Shown: positions 37,022 through 45,917, counted from the first letter of the stretch. The stretch: 64,000 nt of DNA from Bacteroidota bacterium (GCA_021156365.1 JAJNDK010000001.1:310001-374000), one strand, 5' to 3'. Numbers and translations are program-made. The notes: generated by a model from the sequence alone, not told the origin.

Positions 37022-37787
37022 GCTGTGCTTCTTTAGTGAAAATTTCCGAATGATGGAGACGGATCAATAAAAACTGTGCGTATATTTCCCTAAGCTCTTC
37101 AGGACTTTCCGGGTTGCCTTCCCAGCGCAGCCATTCATCGGGGATGAGCGCTACTAAGGAGCGGATCTTCTCTTCTGTGAGTAAAGTGCGAAGTTCCGTA
37201 TTCACTTCCTCCAGCAAACTTGCCTGTGAAAGTAGTACATGATCTTTTATCAGGCTGAAAGGACTTTTTGCATGCGTTTCCCAGGTGGTCCAGGAATGAT
37301 GGAAGTAAAGGGATGCCCCGTGATCGATCAGCCACAATTCTTTATGCCACATAAGCATATTGGTGTTGCGGAACGTGCGGTCTACATTGGTAATAAAAGA
37401 ATCCAGCCAGACGATCTTCGAAGCGAGCTTTGCATCTACTTTGGTAACCACCGGATCGAAGGTAATAGCACCCGACAGGAAATGCAGGGCAAGGTTCAAT
37501 CCCTGGCTGGCTTTCAGCAGATCCTGGATCTCTTCGTCGCCTTCCGTTCTTCCGAACGCTTCATCGAGGCTCGCAAACACTAATTCCGGAACCGGCAGAC
37601 CCAACATGCGGGCCAGCTCCCCTCCTATCAGCTCGGCAATCAGCGCTTTCACTCCATGCCCGTTGCCTTTGAATTTCAGTACATATTTAAAGTCATCGTC
37701 CGCTTCGGCCAATGCCGGCAAAGAGCCTCCCTCACGCAGGGGCGTAATGTAGCGGGTGACGTTGACGGTGCGTAAAGTAATGGACAT
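36999..37787 (-). CDS. HipA-like kinase
   Basis: A 262-residue protein with kinase-fold motifs of the HipA family: KYVLKFKGNGHG (Lys for ATP, ~residue 33), ELIGGELARMLGLPVPEL, catalytic NVDRTFRNTN (Asp and Asn, ~136-145) and LIDHGASLYF (metal-binding Asp, ~154). It lacks the N-terminal subdomain of full-length HipA (about 440 residues) and so is a short form. No HipB-like antitoxin is adjacent; the partner is the DUF3037 protein, translationally coupled. Substrate unknown; HipA itself phosphorylates glutamyl-tRNA synthetase. Confidence 0.85.
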   Translation of the reverse strand: MSITLRTVNVTRYITPLREGGSLPALAEADDDFKYVLKFKGNGHGVKALIAELIGGELARMLGLPVPELVFASLDEAFGRTEGDEEIQDLLKASQGLNLALHFLSGAITFDPVVTKVDAKLASKIVWLDSFITNVDRTFRNTNMLMWHKELWLIDHGASLYFHHSWTTWETHAKSPFSLIKDHVLLSQASLLEEVNTELRTLLTEEKIRSLVALIPDEWLRWEGNPESPEELREIYAQFLLIRLHHSEIFTKEAQHARAALI

Positions 37788-37812
37788 AATTAAGATCTAT
37801 ATGGATCAATAA

Positions 37813-37820
37813 CAAAAGTA
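37813..37820 (-). promoter_or_regulatory. -7 promoter element of the HipA/DUF3037 operon
   Basis: Minus strand TACTTTTG, exact TAnnTTTG, 25 bp before the HipA-like ATG at 37787. No clear -33 box at 19 bp. Confidence 0.5.
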
Positions 37821-37952
37821 TCAAAATTAAACTTTATTTCACCCGTTAATTTTACTTTGAAAATTGCGTTTATTCTGCAGTATCAGGCACTTTATAGCTC
37901 TCCTGCCAGCGGCGGGACCCATTTCTTATAACATTGTGGTTAATCCGATCGC

Positions 37953-38141
37953 CATAGCAGTTATTCTCTTGATCATAGCAGTTATTCCCTTGACCATAGC
38001 AGCTATTCTCTTGATCATAGCAGTTATTCCCTTGACCATAGCAGCTATTCTCTTGATCATAGCAGTTATTCTCTTGATCATAGCAGTTATTCCCTTGATC
38101 ATAGCAGTTATTTCCATGACCATAGCAGTTATTTCCATGAC
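37953..38141. repeat. 21-bp tandem repeat, nine units
   Basis: Units begin CATAGCAG(T/C)TATT followed by C(T/C)CTTGA(T/C) or TCCATGAC; nine complete units at 21-bp spacing, then a partial CATAGCG. Variants alternate (CTCTTGAT / CCCTTGAC), showing expansion of a 42-bp double unit in the left part. The period is seven codons, so every frame stays open, but there are no ATG starts and no coding signals. Confidence 0.93.
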
Positions 38142-38207
38142 CATAGCGTAAATTCCGGGTCTATTCAATAAACTGTGTCAGCTACTTAAACTGTCGCCTA
38201 TAAAAAA

Positions 38208-38238
38208 GCCCCTTCTCCTGATTATAAGGAGAAGGGGC
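38208..38238 (-). terminator. Terminator of the secreted nuclease operon
   Basis: Twelve-bp perfect arms GCCCCTTCTCCT and AGGAGAAGGGGC, seven-base loop, followed on the minus strand by TTTTTT; 28 bp past the stop at 38267. Confidence 0.9.
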
Positions 38239-38266
38239 CTCTAAAAGGTTTCAGAAGGTTAACCGA

Positions 38267-40534
38267 TTACTGAACGATCAGTTTTTTCACCAGTTTATCT
38301 TTGCCTGTAGTCGTTTCTATCATGTACGCTCCTGCAGGTAATGTGTTTTTCTCAAAGCTGATGTAGTTATTGCCTTGTTTTCCGTTCACCACACGTGTTT
38401 CGATCACACGGCCGGTAACATCGATCACATTTACTGTGAACACTTCTGCATTAGCTGCATTCAGCAATACACTGAAAGTACCGTTGCTCGGGTTCGGGAA
38501 TAAGGAATAATCGAACTCCACATCGTATTTTTCTTTCACACCTACCTCGGAAATGTTGCAAGGAATAGTAGGAGAATTGATCTTGGTCATCGTGTAGAAA
38601 TCGATATAGCAGGCATACTGCATACTGTCGATGAACGGATTACGGTTGCCCTGCAAAGAATCTAAAAAATCGTTACGTGCGATCTCGTACGCATCCGGTG
38701 GATCCAGGTAATGCCACATTTTCAGTACAGTCTGATCCTGTCCGTACTGAATACTCGGACTGATCGGGTCACGGAACTTCCAGTTGTTACCACTGATCCC
38801 ATTGTAGCAGGTAGCTACATACATAATAGCTCTGGCAGCGTTTCCTTTATGCTCGTCTTTTGGCTCGTATACTTTGTGCCCTGCTGCATCCAGACCTGAT
38901 TTACCCAACATGAACTGGTTTTGGATAGTTACCACCTCACCTAAAGGGTAATTGCTTCTTTCTGCATTTACATCTTCCTGTTTGCAAGGGAATAAATGGT
39001 GCTGGTCGTTGTATTCAGGTTTTTCCGGGTTATCAGCCGGGTTGGTAGGCATCCAGTTGTGGCAGTAGGAGTGCTCACGGCTGAAATCATTACCTGTGTA
39101 ATCGAATGGAGGCGTATACACCGCTTTGTAATCGCTGTAGCGGCATACCACGAATTTTTTATTATCGGCAGTATCTCTTGCTTCAAACAGGTTGATCATC
39201 GTGTTCGTATAATTGCTGTAGAAGATAGAAGAATGCGGGTTGATGTGAGCGCTCAGGTCAGTCAGGAAAGTTGCGGAAGCAGTTGAAATACCTGTGTATT
39301 CGCCTGCAGGCATCATAGTGGCTAAGCTTGTTACATTTCCGGTAAGAGGAGCTGTGGTGTTGTAATTGGTATAGGTTCCGTTCCCGTTATAGGTAAAGAT
39401 CGCCAACTGGTAAGTTTGGCCTGCCCATACGTTCATCAAACAACCATTCAGGTCATTACCGGTATAATATACTTTGCTGGCGCCGATCTGGTCACCTTTG
39501 TCATACCAGGTACCATCTGCAGGAATATCAGTAATAGCAGAAGCTCCTGTTTTACGCAAAATAATATATCCTTCCGGAGAACCGGTTGCGGCCGAGAAAG
39601 CATAATTGGCACGGTACGATTTCACATTGGAGAAATTCAGGTTGGAAGCCTGGTCTGCAGGCTCGGTAGCCAATGTGCCGCCCACACCGTACAAATGGAT
39701 CACATAAGCTGCTTCATCTGCGTCATCACTGGCGATGGTAAGATCGGCCATACGTGTTCCGGAAGCAGAAGGAGTGAATGTAATAACCAAAGCCTGGTTA
39801 GCAGCTCCGGCCACTGCAAATGCTCCCACAGGGCTTGTTACAACAAAATCAGCTGCATCAGGTCCTGAAAGAATTGCAGAAGCAACGTTCAGTGTAGCAA
39901 GACCGATATTCTCCACGCTGAAGTTAAGCGCAAGCGGTGTTCCTACTGCTGATCCGAAGATAGGAGTTGTTCCGCCGGTAAGAACTGTGGTTGTATTGTA
40001 TTTCACATTGATATCCTGCGTAACAGGTACACCAGCAGTGATATTTACGTTATCAATAGCCACATTGTATCCAGAAACTTTATTCGTAAACTCAAAACGG
40101 ATATAACGGGAAGCCGCCGCTGGTGTAACTGTAAATTGTGTCAGTGCTACAGGCATTGGATTACCTGCGTTGAATAACATCAGGTTGGTCCATGCGGAGC
40201 CGTTAACCGATTCCAGGACAGTAAAAGTTCCCTGCCATGGTGCCGGTGAACCCTGACCTTTCAAGTAGAAAGTGCTGGCTCCCATCTGGCCACCAACAAA
40301 AACCTCGATATAATCCATTGTTTCGTCCAAACGCCCCATAGCAGTTCCGCTTACGCCTCCGCTGGTGTAGGAAAAGTTAGGTGTAAAGGCAGGATTTTCA
40401 ACATAGGTCCAACCCGCCTGGCTGAACGTTCCGGTAAAGGCATTAAAGTCTTCGGAGGTAGGAAGAGACGCCTGCCCAAAAGCCAGCGAACCGACCATCG
40501 CCATTACGGCACTTACGATTGTGTATTTTTTCAT
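38267..40534 (-). CDS. Secreted endonuclease I-family protein with T9SS type A sorting domain
   Basis: A 755-residue exported protein. Signal peptide (~1-20), a jelly-roll-like N-terminal domain (~25-170), a choice-of-anchor-D type beta domain (~170-285, FTPSASGTRMADLTIASDD), a linker beta domain (~285-400), then the Endonuclease_1 catalytic domain (~420-670) with REHSYCHNW, NDQHHLFP and NAERSNYPLGEVV, and the C-terminal T9SS sorting domain (LFPNPSNGTFSV ... GAYMIETTTG). It should degrade nucleic acid outside the cell or on its surface. It starts 22 bp after the TonB receptor stop, so both share a transcript. Confidence 0.93.
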   Translation of the reverse strand: MKKYTIVSAVMAMVGSLAFGQASLPTSEDFNAFTGTFSQAGWTYVENPAFTPNFSYTSGGVSGTAMGRLDETMDYIEVFVGGQMGASTFYLKGQGSPAPWQGTFTVLESVNGSAWTNLMLFNAGNPMPVALTQFTVTPAAASRYIRFEFTNKVSGYNVAIDNVNITAGVPVTQDINVKYNTTTVLTGGTTPIFGSAVGTPLALNFSVENIGLATLNVASAILSGPDAADFVVTSPVGAFAVAGAANQALVITFTPSASGTRMADLTIASDDADEAAYVIHLYGVGGTLATEPADQASNLNFSNVKSYRANYAFSAATGSPEGYIILRKTGASAITDIPADGTWYDKGDQIGASKVYYTGNDLNGCLMNVWAGQTYQLAIFTYNGNGTYTNYNTTAPLTGNVTSLATMMPAGEYTGISTASATFLTDLSAHINPHSSIFYSNYTNTMINLFEARDTADNKKFVVCRYSDYKAVYTPPFDYTGNDFSREHSYCHNWMPTNPADNPEKPEYNDQHHLFPCKQEDVNAERSNYPLGEVVTIQNQFMLGKSGLDAAGHKVYEPKDEHKGNAARAIMYVATCYNGISGNNWKFRDPISPSIQYGQDQTVLKMWHYLDPPDAYEIARNDFLDSLQGNRNPFIDSMQYACYIDFYTMTKINSPTIPCNISEVGVKEKYDVEFDYSLFPNPSNGTFSVLLNAANAEVFTVNVIDVTGRVIETRVVNGKQGNNYISFEKNTLPAGAYMIETTTGKDKLVKKLIVQ

Positions 40535-40556
40535 TTTATTTTGGTTTTATTTTTTT

Positions 40557-43520
40557 TTAAAAGGTTACTCTACATCCTATCACATATCTTCTTAAAGGTC
40601 CGAAAAACACCGAAGCAGAATTGGCATCGAAACCCTGCGCCGTGAAAGCATTGTTCTGCGCATCATTGATATAAACCGTATTCGTCACATTGGTCACATT
40701 AAGGTTTAAGTTCAAACGAAGCCCCTGGTATTTGAATTCATACCCCGCCGCAAGATCCAGCAAGCCATAGTCAGGAATCATCCAGGAATCTTTATTGGCG
40801 CCATCGCCCCTGAGCGATGTCAGGTTGAAATTGGAATAATTCCTTCCAAAGAAGGTATAACGCGGCTTGATAAAAAAGCCTTTACCAAAACTCCATTTCA
40901 GGGCGTTGGAAAACTGGTGCTGAGCGGTATTTCCAATGTGCACTCCTTTTGCGGAAAATTCGGATGTATCCTGGAATACACCCAGATCGTTGTATACATA
41001 TACCATTCTGTTAGATGTATAGATCCAATCGGCTAATGACAGTGCACCCTCCCACTCCAGTCTTTTGATGATCTTATACGTCCAGTCGAACTCAACTCCT
41101 TTATGCGAAGCATCGAGGCCGTTTACATTATAGGTTTCCCCGTCGATTCCGGTTATTGTAGGCACCGGCCTGTTTTTCCAGATCGTATAATAGAGGTTCA
41201 CGTTGATGGCAAAAGTCCTGAACTTAGCGCCGGCGCCTATTTCCTGCGAAATGATCTTTTGAACTTCGGCATCATTGAACACCTGATTTCCAACCGTGTT
41301 TGTATTAAATACATTGTTGAACTTCGGGGCTATCTGCAAAATACCAAAATTGGCGTATACATTGTAATTGTTGTTTATTTTATAATTGGCACCACCTTTC
41401 AATGTATAGCCCGGGAACCATTGTTTTTTTGTGCGGGCATTCTTTGCTTCCTTCGAGTTGATACTGTACGATTTGGCGCCCACGATATAAGTTGTATCCA
41501 GGGCTATTGTGCCCGCATTGTTATACTTAACAACAAAAGTAGTGTCCCCCGCATTATACACATAATTTGCGTTGTTATACACCAGGTAGTTATCCTTGCT
41601 TACATACAGCAATGTATCACCCCAGCCAATGATGCTTTCCAGTATATTATCATCGCGGTTGTCATCAAAATAATCTTTTACCTTCTTGAATCCTTTATTC
41701 TGGTCGCCTACCACCACATCTTTTTTCGCGTAATAATCAAGACGCTGGTACCCGGTATAAGAGCCCGTTGCTGTAGCAAAAGCGGTCCATTTATTCCTTT
41801 TATATTCTATCTGGGAAAAAAGCCCTCCCCAATCGACCAGGCCGTCATAATTGTATAGTATCTTCTCTCCTTCTCTCCTCATTGAGTATCTATAACGCGG
41901 ATCTTTTAAATAATATCCTTTTGGCTGGTTGTTATCTCCGCTCTGCCCGCTGGAATTGGCAGTGTTCACAAAATAATCCCCGCCCAAGAGGTCATATACC
42001 GTTCGGTAATGCAATCCCCTGTAAAACCGCAGGTCCGTTCCAAAAGTCAGCTTGAATGCGGTATCGAGCTGATAAGTCGCCGTCGACAGTAGTCCATACC
42101 ATTTGTGATCATTCATGGAAGCTCTCATGATATTAGATGAACGATGCTCGGTAGTGGAATAGTTGGCATTGCTGAGATTCGTGAGGGACGAATTGGCATT
42201 GGCATTGTAGATGGGATCCAGCTTAATATACCCGGTTACCGAATCCGTAAGGAACGAATTTAACAATCCTGTTCCGCCTCCCGTGCCAAAAGACGCATAA
42301 CCAACCGTGGATATGGTTAATTTGTCGTTTACACTCCAGAAATGCGAGAGATTAAAGAGCGGCTTGTGATAAAAGTTGACTGCCGTATTGTATTTTTCAC
42401 CCTGAAGCAGACCGATATTCGCGTTGTATTGGAAAGGGCGCGAACCGTTCGCTAAGGTGGTGATAGTACCGCTGGCCTGCATGTTTTTAACCGGGTCTTC
42501 GACGCCCAGCTTTTCTGCAAAATTCTTGCTATACAGGCCTATCGTGTACTTGTTATTGCGCTGTCCGTGTTTTTGTGGCGCACCGTTAAAATTGAAAGAC
42601 AGCAAATGCCGGGAGTTTACCTTCCATTGGAATTTTGCATAGTAACTCCATGCTTCGTTCCAGGTACCGTCTGCCCAACCGTCACCGGTTCTGTAGCTAC
42701 CGGCAAACACTACTCCGAATTTGTTTTTGATCAAACCCGAGTTGAAGGCGAGCGATGTGCTCTGGTAATTATTATTTCCGTATTCTCTTTTCAATGTAGT
42801 TTGCCGTTTCTGATCGATCCCTACAGTAATAAAGTTCATGGTCCCTCCAACAGAAGCTACTGCTAACTTGGTGGCTCCAAGACCTCTTTGTATCTGCATG
42901 GTTTTAGTAATATCCTTTAATCCATCCCAGTTGCTCCAGTACACGGCACCATTTTCCATATCATTCACCGGGACACCGTCTACCAGCACGGCAATATTGG
43001 TCTGGTCGAATCCCCTTAGGGTTACACGCGAATCACCTGCTCCACCACCCGATTCGGAAGCATATACGCCTGGCGTGCTGTTCATGACCATGGTAATATC
43101 ACGACCAGCCACTTCTTCCTGTATCTTTTTCTGATCAATGTTACTGATCGCCACCGGGGTTTCCCTCACGGTGCCTATATTGGCGGTGATCTCCACCTCA
43201 TCGAGCACCTGGCTTTCCAGTGAAACGTTCAGGTCCACATCTTTGGTCAGTACTTTTACTTTTACAGTCTGTGGGGAATATCCAATGTAAACGATCTTCA
43301 CATTATAAGTACCCGGCTCTACGGAAACACTGTAATTTCCATCCATATCCGTTACGGCACCCACACCGGTTTTCACCAGTACGCTTGCGCCAATAAGAGT
43401 TTCCCCGGTCTCAGCATCTTTAATAGTTCCTTTTATTGTATACTTAGTGGCCGTTTCCTGGGCCACAGCGGAAAAAGAACCTGTTAATAGTAACAAAAAC
43501 AGCAGACAGATGTGTTTCAT
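40557..43520 (-). CDS. TonB-dependent receptor with carboxypeptidase-like N-terminal domain
   Basis: A 987-residue outer-membrane transporter. The ATG at 43520 (MKHICLLFLLLL, signal peptide to ~22) is preferred; the longer frame uses TTG. CarboxypepD_reg-like domain ~25-110 (GTIKDAETGETLIGASVLVK), plug ~115-235 (TPGVYASESGGG, LRGFDQTNIAVLVDGVPVND), then a 22-strand barrel ending in ...RRYVIGCRVTF with the terminal Phe used for barrel assembly. No SusD partner is adjacent. Its neighbours, a lamin-tail protein and a secreted endonuclease, suggest import of nucleic acid breakdown products; this is inference. Confidence 0.93.
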   Translation of the reverse strand: MKHICLLFLLLLTGSFSAVAQETATKYTIKGTIKDAETGETLIGASVLVKTGVGAVTDMDGNYSVSVEPGTYNVKIVYIGYSPQTVKVKVLTKDVDLNVSLESQVLDEVEITANIGTVRETPVAISNIDQKKIQEEVAGRDITMVMNSTPGVYASESGGGAGDSRVTLRGFDQTNIAVLVDGVPVNDMENGAVYWSNWDGLKDITKTMQIQRGLGATKLAVASVGGTMNFITVGIDQKRQTTLKREYGNNNYQSTSLAFNSGLIKNKFGVVFAGSYRTGDGWADGTWNEAWSYYAKFQWKVNSRHLLSFNFNGAPQKHGQRNNKYTIGLYSKNFAEKLGVEDPVKNMQASGTITTLANGSRPFQYNANIGLLQGEKYNTAVNFYHKPLFNLSHFWSVNDKLTISTVGYASFGTGGGTGLLNSFLTDSVTGYIKLDPIYNANANSSLTNLSNANYSTTEHRSSNIMRASMNDHKWYGLLSTATYQLDTAFKLTFGTDLRFYRGLHYRTVYDLLGGDYFVNTANSSGQSGDNNQPKGYYLKDPRYRYSMRREGEKILYNYDGLVDWGGLFSQIEYKRNKWTAFATATGSYTGYQRLDYYAKKDVVVGDQNKGFKKVKDYFDDNRDDNILESIIGWGDTLLYVSKDNYLVYNNANYVYNAGDTTFVVKYNNAGTIALDTTYIVGAKSYSINSKEAKNARTKKQWFPGYTLKGGANYKINNNYNVYANFGILQIAPKFNNVFNTNTVGNQVFNDAEVQKIISQEIGAGAKFRTFAINVNLYYTIWKNRPVPTITGIDGETYNVNGLDASHKGVEFDWTYKIIKRLEWEGALSLADWIYTSNRMVYVYNDLGVFQDTSEFSAKGVHIGNTAQHQFSNALKWSFGKGFFIKPRYTFFGRNYSNFNLTSLRGDGANKDSWMIPDYGLLDLAAGYEFKYQGLRLNLNLNVTNVTNTVYINDAQNNAFTAQGFDANSASVFFGPLRRYVIGCRVTF

Positions 43521-43533
43521 ATTCAAATAAAAA

Positions 43534-43579
43534 AGTGCCTGCCGATATTATAAAAAATAACATAATAAGGACAGGCACT
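43534..43579 (-). terminator. Hairpin between the lamin-tail gene and the TonB receptor gene
   Basis: Arms AGTGCCTG (43534-43541) and CAGGCACT (43572-43579), with an AT inner stem. On the minus strand a T6 run follows immediately and the receptor ATG is 13 bp beyond. It could end or attenuate transcription into the receptor gene. Confidence 0.7.
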
Positions 43580-43604
43580 GTTATAAATTCAGGCGAAATT
43601 TTAA

Positions 43605-44570
43605 TTACTCAATGATCAAACGCTCAGCAGTAGTACTTTTATCTTCGAATACGATCTCCGACAGATAGATTCCTTTTGACAGTCCTGCATCCACGCTTAC
43701 TTTAACTGCAGGATTTTCAATCGCAACTGTTTTTACCAACTGCCCCAGTGCATTGTAGAAATTAACCGATGCAATATTTTTACCGGCAGCATAAATGGTT
43801 AAAGCGCTTCCGGAAACAGCAGGATTAGGAAATACTTTTACCTGCGAGGTCTGCGTATTTTCAGCAAGACCGATAGACTGGCAATTACAGTTATGGAAAC
43901 CCAGTTGGGTGTATGTGTTACGCGGCAGGGAATCCCACTCGGCCGGGGCAATGAAAGGAGAAGGATTAACGGTAACTCCCTTTTGTACAGAAGACTTTCT
44001 GATCAATGTTTGATCCAGTGTGTAGTATGCTCCGGCACTTCCATCATACAATGGAGGCATATCCGACCAGGATGGAGCCGGATCTACACCGATCTCACCG
44101 AAAATGTCAACATATGTCCAATTGCCACCTACAAACTTTTGCAGGGAGATGGCATCGTTTCCATTGTGATACAATGCCCAGCATATGTTATAGTCAGGAG
44201 TAACAAATGTATCCGAAACCGCCTGCAGAGCGGCATCTACTGCGCATTCATTGCCCGGGCATGGTGCGCCTGCATCTCTTTTATCAACTGTTATAACCCA
44301 TACATCGTAAGGCTGTATAACGTGGTGTCCCAAAATAACATAGGTTTGAGCACTGGCATGTGCCGTCGCAGCACTCATTCCATTATTGTACCGAACAATG
44401 CGGTAATCGTTGTTGATTGTGATAGGATTGGCAGTCGGATTGTATATTTCCAGAGCTTTATTGTTACCGGAACCCTCCACATACTCAGAGAAAAAGAGAT
44501 CGGAACAGTTTTGTGCATTGGTAACAGACACAGCAGCCAGCGTTAAAACAGTAAGTAATAGTTTTTTCAT
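43605..44570 (-). CDS. Lamin-tail-domain protein with T9SS type A sorting domain
   Basis: A 321-residue exported protein: signal peptide MKKLLLTVLTLAAVSVTNA, a lamin-tail (LTD) beta-sandwich (LFFSEYVEGSGNNKALEIYN ... VWVITVDKRDA, NDAISLQKF), and a T9SS type A tail (VFPNPAVSGSALTIYAAG ... KGIYLSEIVF). LTD domains often accompany secreted nucleases in Bacteroidota. Four Cys (NCSD, PCPGNEC, CNCQ) could form disulphides. First gene of the nuclease locus, with its own promoter at 44666-44696 and a hairpin after it. Confidence 0.9.
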   Translation of the reverse strand: MKKLLLTVLTLAAVSVTNAQNCSDLFFSEYVEGSGNNKALEIYNPTANPITINNDYRIVRYNNGMSAATAHASAQTYVILGHHVIQPYDVWVITVDKRDAGAPCPGNECAVDAALQAVSDTFVTPDYNICWALYHNGNDAISLQKFVGGNWTYVDIFGEIGVDPAPSWSDMPPLYDGSAGAYYTLDQTLIRKSSVQKGVTVNPSPFIAPAEWDSLPRNTYTQLGFHNCNCQSIGLAENTQTSQVKVFPNPAVSGSALTIYAAGKNIASVNFYNALGQLVKTVAIENPAVKVSVDAGLSKGIYLSEIVFEDKSTTAERLIIE

Positions 44571-44665
44571 GTTGTTTTTTTATAAAGTAAATATACCTGG
44601 TTTGTTGCGGAGGTGGTTTCGGAAAAGAAATTCCTGTAGGATATTCACCCGCTTTAATAACAGTA

Positions 44666-44696
44666 CAAAAGTAAAACAAATCTGTTGTTCCACAAG
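44666..44696 (-). promoter_or_regulatory. Promoter of the secreted nuclease locus
   Basis: Minus strand CTTG (44693-44696), 19-bp spacer, TACTTTTG (44666-44673, exact TAnnTTTG). The leader would be about 90 bases. Confidence 0.7.
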
Positions 44697-44779
44697 CGCC
44701 GAAATCGCTAATTAACACACATATAATAGGTCGGTAACATTTTTTTCACACGGAAACCATCCGTTTTCAAAGAATACCT

Positions 44780-44787
44780 TACTTTTG
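44780..44787 (+). promoter_or_regulatory. -7 promoter element of the deoxyhypusine-synthase-like gene
   Basis: TACTTTTG, exact TAnnTTTG, 46 bp before the ATG at 44834. The -33 box is not evident. Confidence 0.55.
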
Positions 44788-44833
44788 CAGCGGTTTGAAA
44801 AACATTTGAACATTTGTTAATAACGTTATAATT

Positions 44834-45820
44834 ATGAGTACAAGCGCAAACAAAGGCCCGATATCGCAATTCATGGAGAAACATTACCTGCATTTCAATG
44901 CAGCAGCGATGGTAGATGCCGCCAAAGGATATGAAACACACCTTACGGAAGGTGGAAAAATGCTGATCTCCCTTGCAGGAGCCATGAGCACGGCTGAATT
45001 GGGAAAATCCCTGGCCGAGATGATCCGCCAGGGAAAAGTGGACATTATTTCCTGCACCGGTGCCAACCTCGAAGAAGATATCATGAACCTCGTCGCTCAC
45101 TCACACTACAAACGTGTACCGAACTACCGCGACCTTTCTCCTGCCGATGAGTGGGACCTGCTGGAAAACGGGTTCAACCGGGTAACCGACACCTGTATCC
45201 CGGAAGAAGAAGCATTCCGCCGCCTGCAAAAACATATCTACGAGCTCTGGAAAGATGCAGATACCAAAGGAGAACGCTATTTACCGCATGAGTATATGTA
45301 CAAAATGCTGAACTCCGGCGTACTGAAACAATATTACGAGATCGATCCTGCCAACAGCTGGATGTTAGCTGCAGCTGAAAAAAATCTGCCGATCATCTGC
45401 CCGGGCTGGGAAGACAGCACCATGGGAAATATCTTTGCCTCTTATATCATAAAAGGTGATCTGAAGGCTTCGACAATGAAGTCGGGGATCGAATACATGG
45501 TTTGGCTGAGCGATTGGTACCGCAAGAACAGCGGTGGAAAAGGCGTTGGCTTTTTCCAGATCGGTGGCGGTATAGCAGGCGATTTCCCGATCTGCGTTGT
45601 ACCGATGATGTACCAGGATCTCGAATGGCATGATGTTCCTTTCTGGGCTTATTTCTGCCAGATCTCCGATTCCACTACAAGCTACGGATCTTATTCCGGG
45701 GCGGTGCCGAATGAAAAGATCACCTGGGGCAAGCTGGATAAAACCACTCCGAAATTCATCGTGGAAAGTGATGCAACGATCGTGGCTCCGCTTATTTTTG
45801 CCTGGTTGCTTGGATGGTAG
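44834..45820 (+). CDS. Deoxyhypusine synthase family protein
   Basis: A 328-residue cytosolic protein of the deoxyhypusine synthase fold (NAD-dependent, spermidine-using). Conserved blocks: LISLAGAMSTAELG, IISCTGANLEEDI, ICPGWEDSTMGN, FFQIGGGIAGDFPI, DSTTSYGSYSGA and ITWGKLD with the catalytic Lys (K300), then SDATIVAPLI. Bacteria have no eIF5A, the eukaryotic target, so a homospermidine-synthase-like or other aminobutyl-transfer role is more likely; related bacterial genes have been assigned to polyamine metabolism. Single gene, with no polyamine gene next to it. Confidence 0.93.
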   Translation: MSTSANKGPISQFMEKHYLHFNAAAMVDAAKGYETHLTEGGKMLISLAGAMSTAELGKSLAEMIRQGKVDIISCTGANLEEDIMNLVAHSHYKRVPNYRDLSPADEWDLLENGFNRVTDTCIPEEEAFRRLQKHIYELWKDADTKGERYLPHEYMYKMLNSGVLKQYYEIDPANSWMLAAAEKNLPIICPGWEDSTMGNIFASYIIKGDLKASTMKSGIEYMVWLSDWYRKNSGGKGVGFFQIGGGIAGDFPICVVPMMYQDLEWHDVPFWAYFCQISDSTTSYGSYSGAVPNEKITWGKLDKTTPKFIVESDATIVAPLIFAWLLGW

Positions 45821-45836
45821 ACTGGTATGATTTTTT

Positions 45837-45888
45837 GATTTGCTGAATATTAGATTGGAAACACATAGATTCTAAAATTCAACAAATC
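45837..45888. repeat. AT-rich inverted repeat after the deoxyhypusine-synthase-like gene
   Basis: Arms GATTTGCTGAAT (45837-45848) and ATTCAACAAATC (45877-45888) match at 11 of 12 positions, in the 97-bp gap before the holin-like gene. It may act as a weak terminator. Confidence 0.55.
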
Positions 45889-45917
45889 TATAATTCAAAA
45901 ATTTTTACCTTTACTTC

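Larger units (their letters stand above)
37788..38266. other. 479-bp intergenic region with tandem repeat and terminator
   Basis: Contains the -7 box of the HipA-like gene (37813-37820), nine 21-bp repeats (37953-38141) and the terminator of the nuclease operon (38208-38238). Both strands have long open frames through the repeats, but none begins with ATG and the sense is set only by the repeat period. Confidence 0.75.

Noticed and set aside
37953-38141. Possible CRISPR array
   Set aside because: Units are head-to-tail with no unique spacers and no cas genes nearby.
37864-38151. Open frame of hydrophobic heptads through the 21-bp repeats (and its mirror on the minus strand)
   Set aside because: Both frames lack an ATG at the start, depend only on the repeat period, use rare Ile codons, and show no promoter or homology; treated as a tandem repeat.
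41103-41858. 251-residue + strand frame inside the TonB receptor gene
   Set aside because: Antisense to barrel strands; composition is that of a reversed beta-barrel.
43893-44546. 217-residue + strand frame inside the lamin-tail gene
   Set aside because: Antisense to a conserved LTD and T9SS sorting domain.
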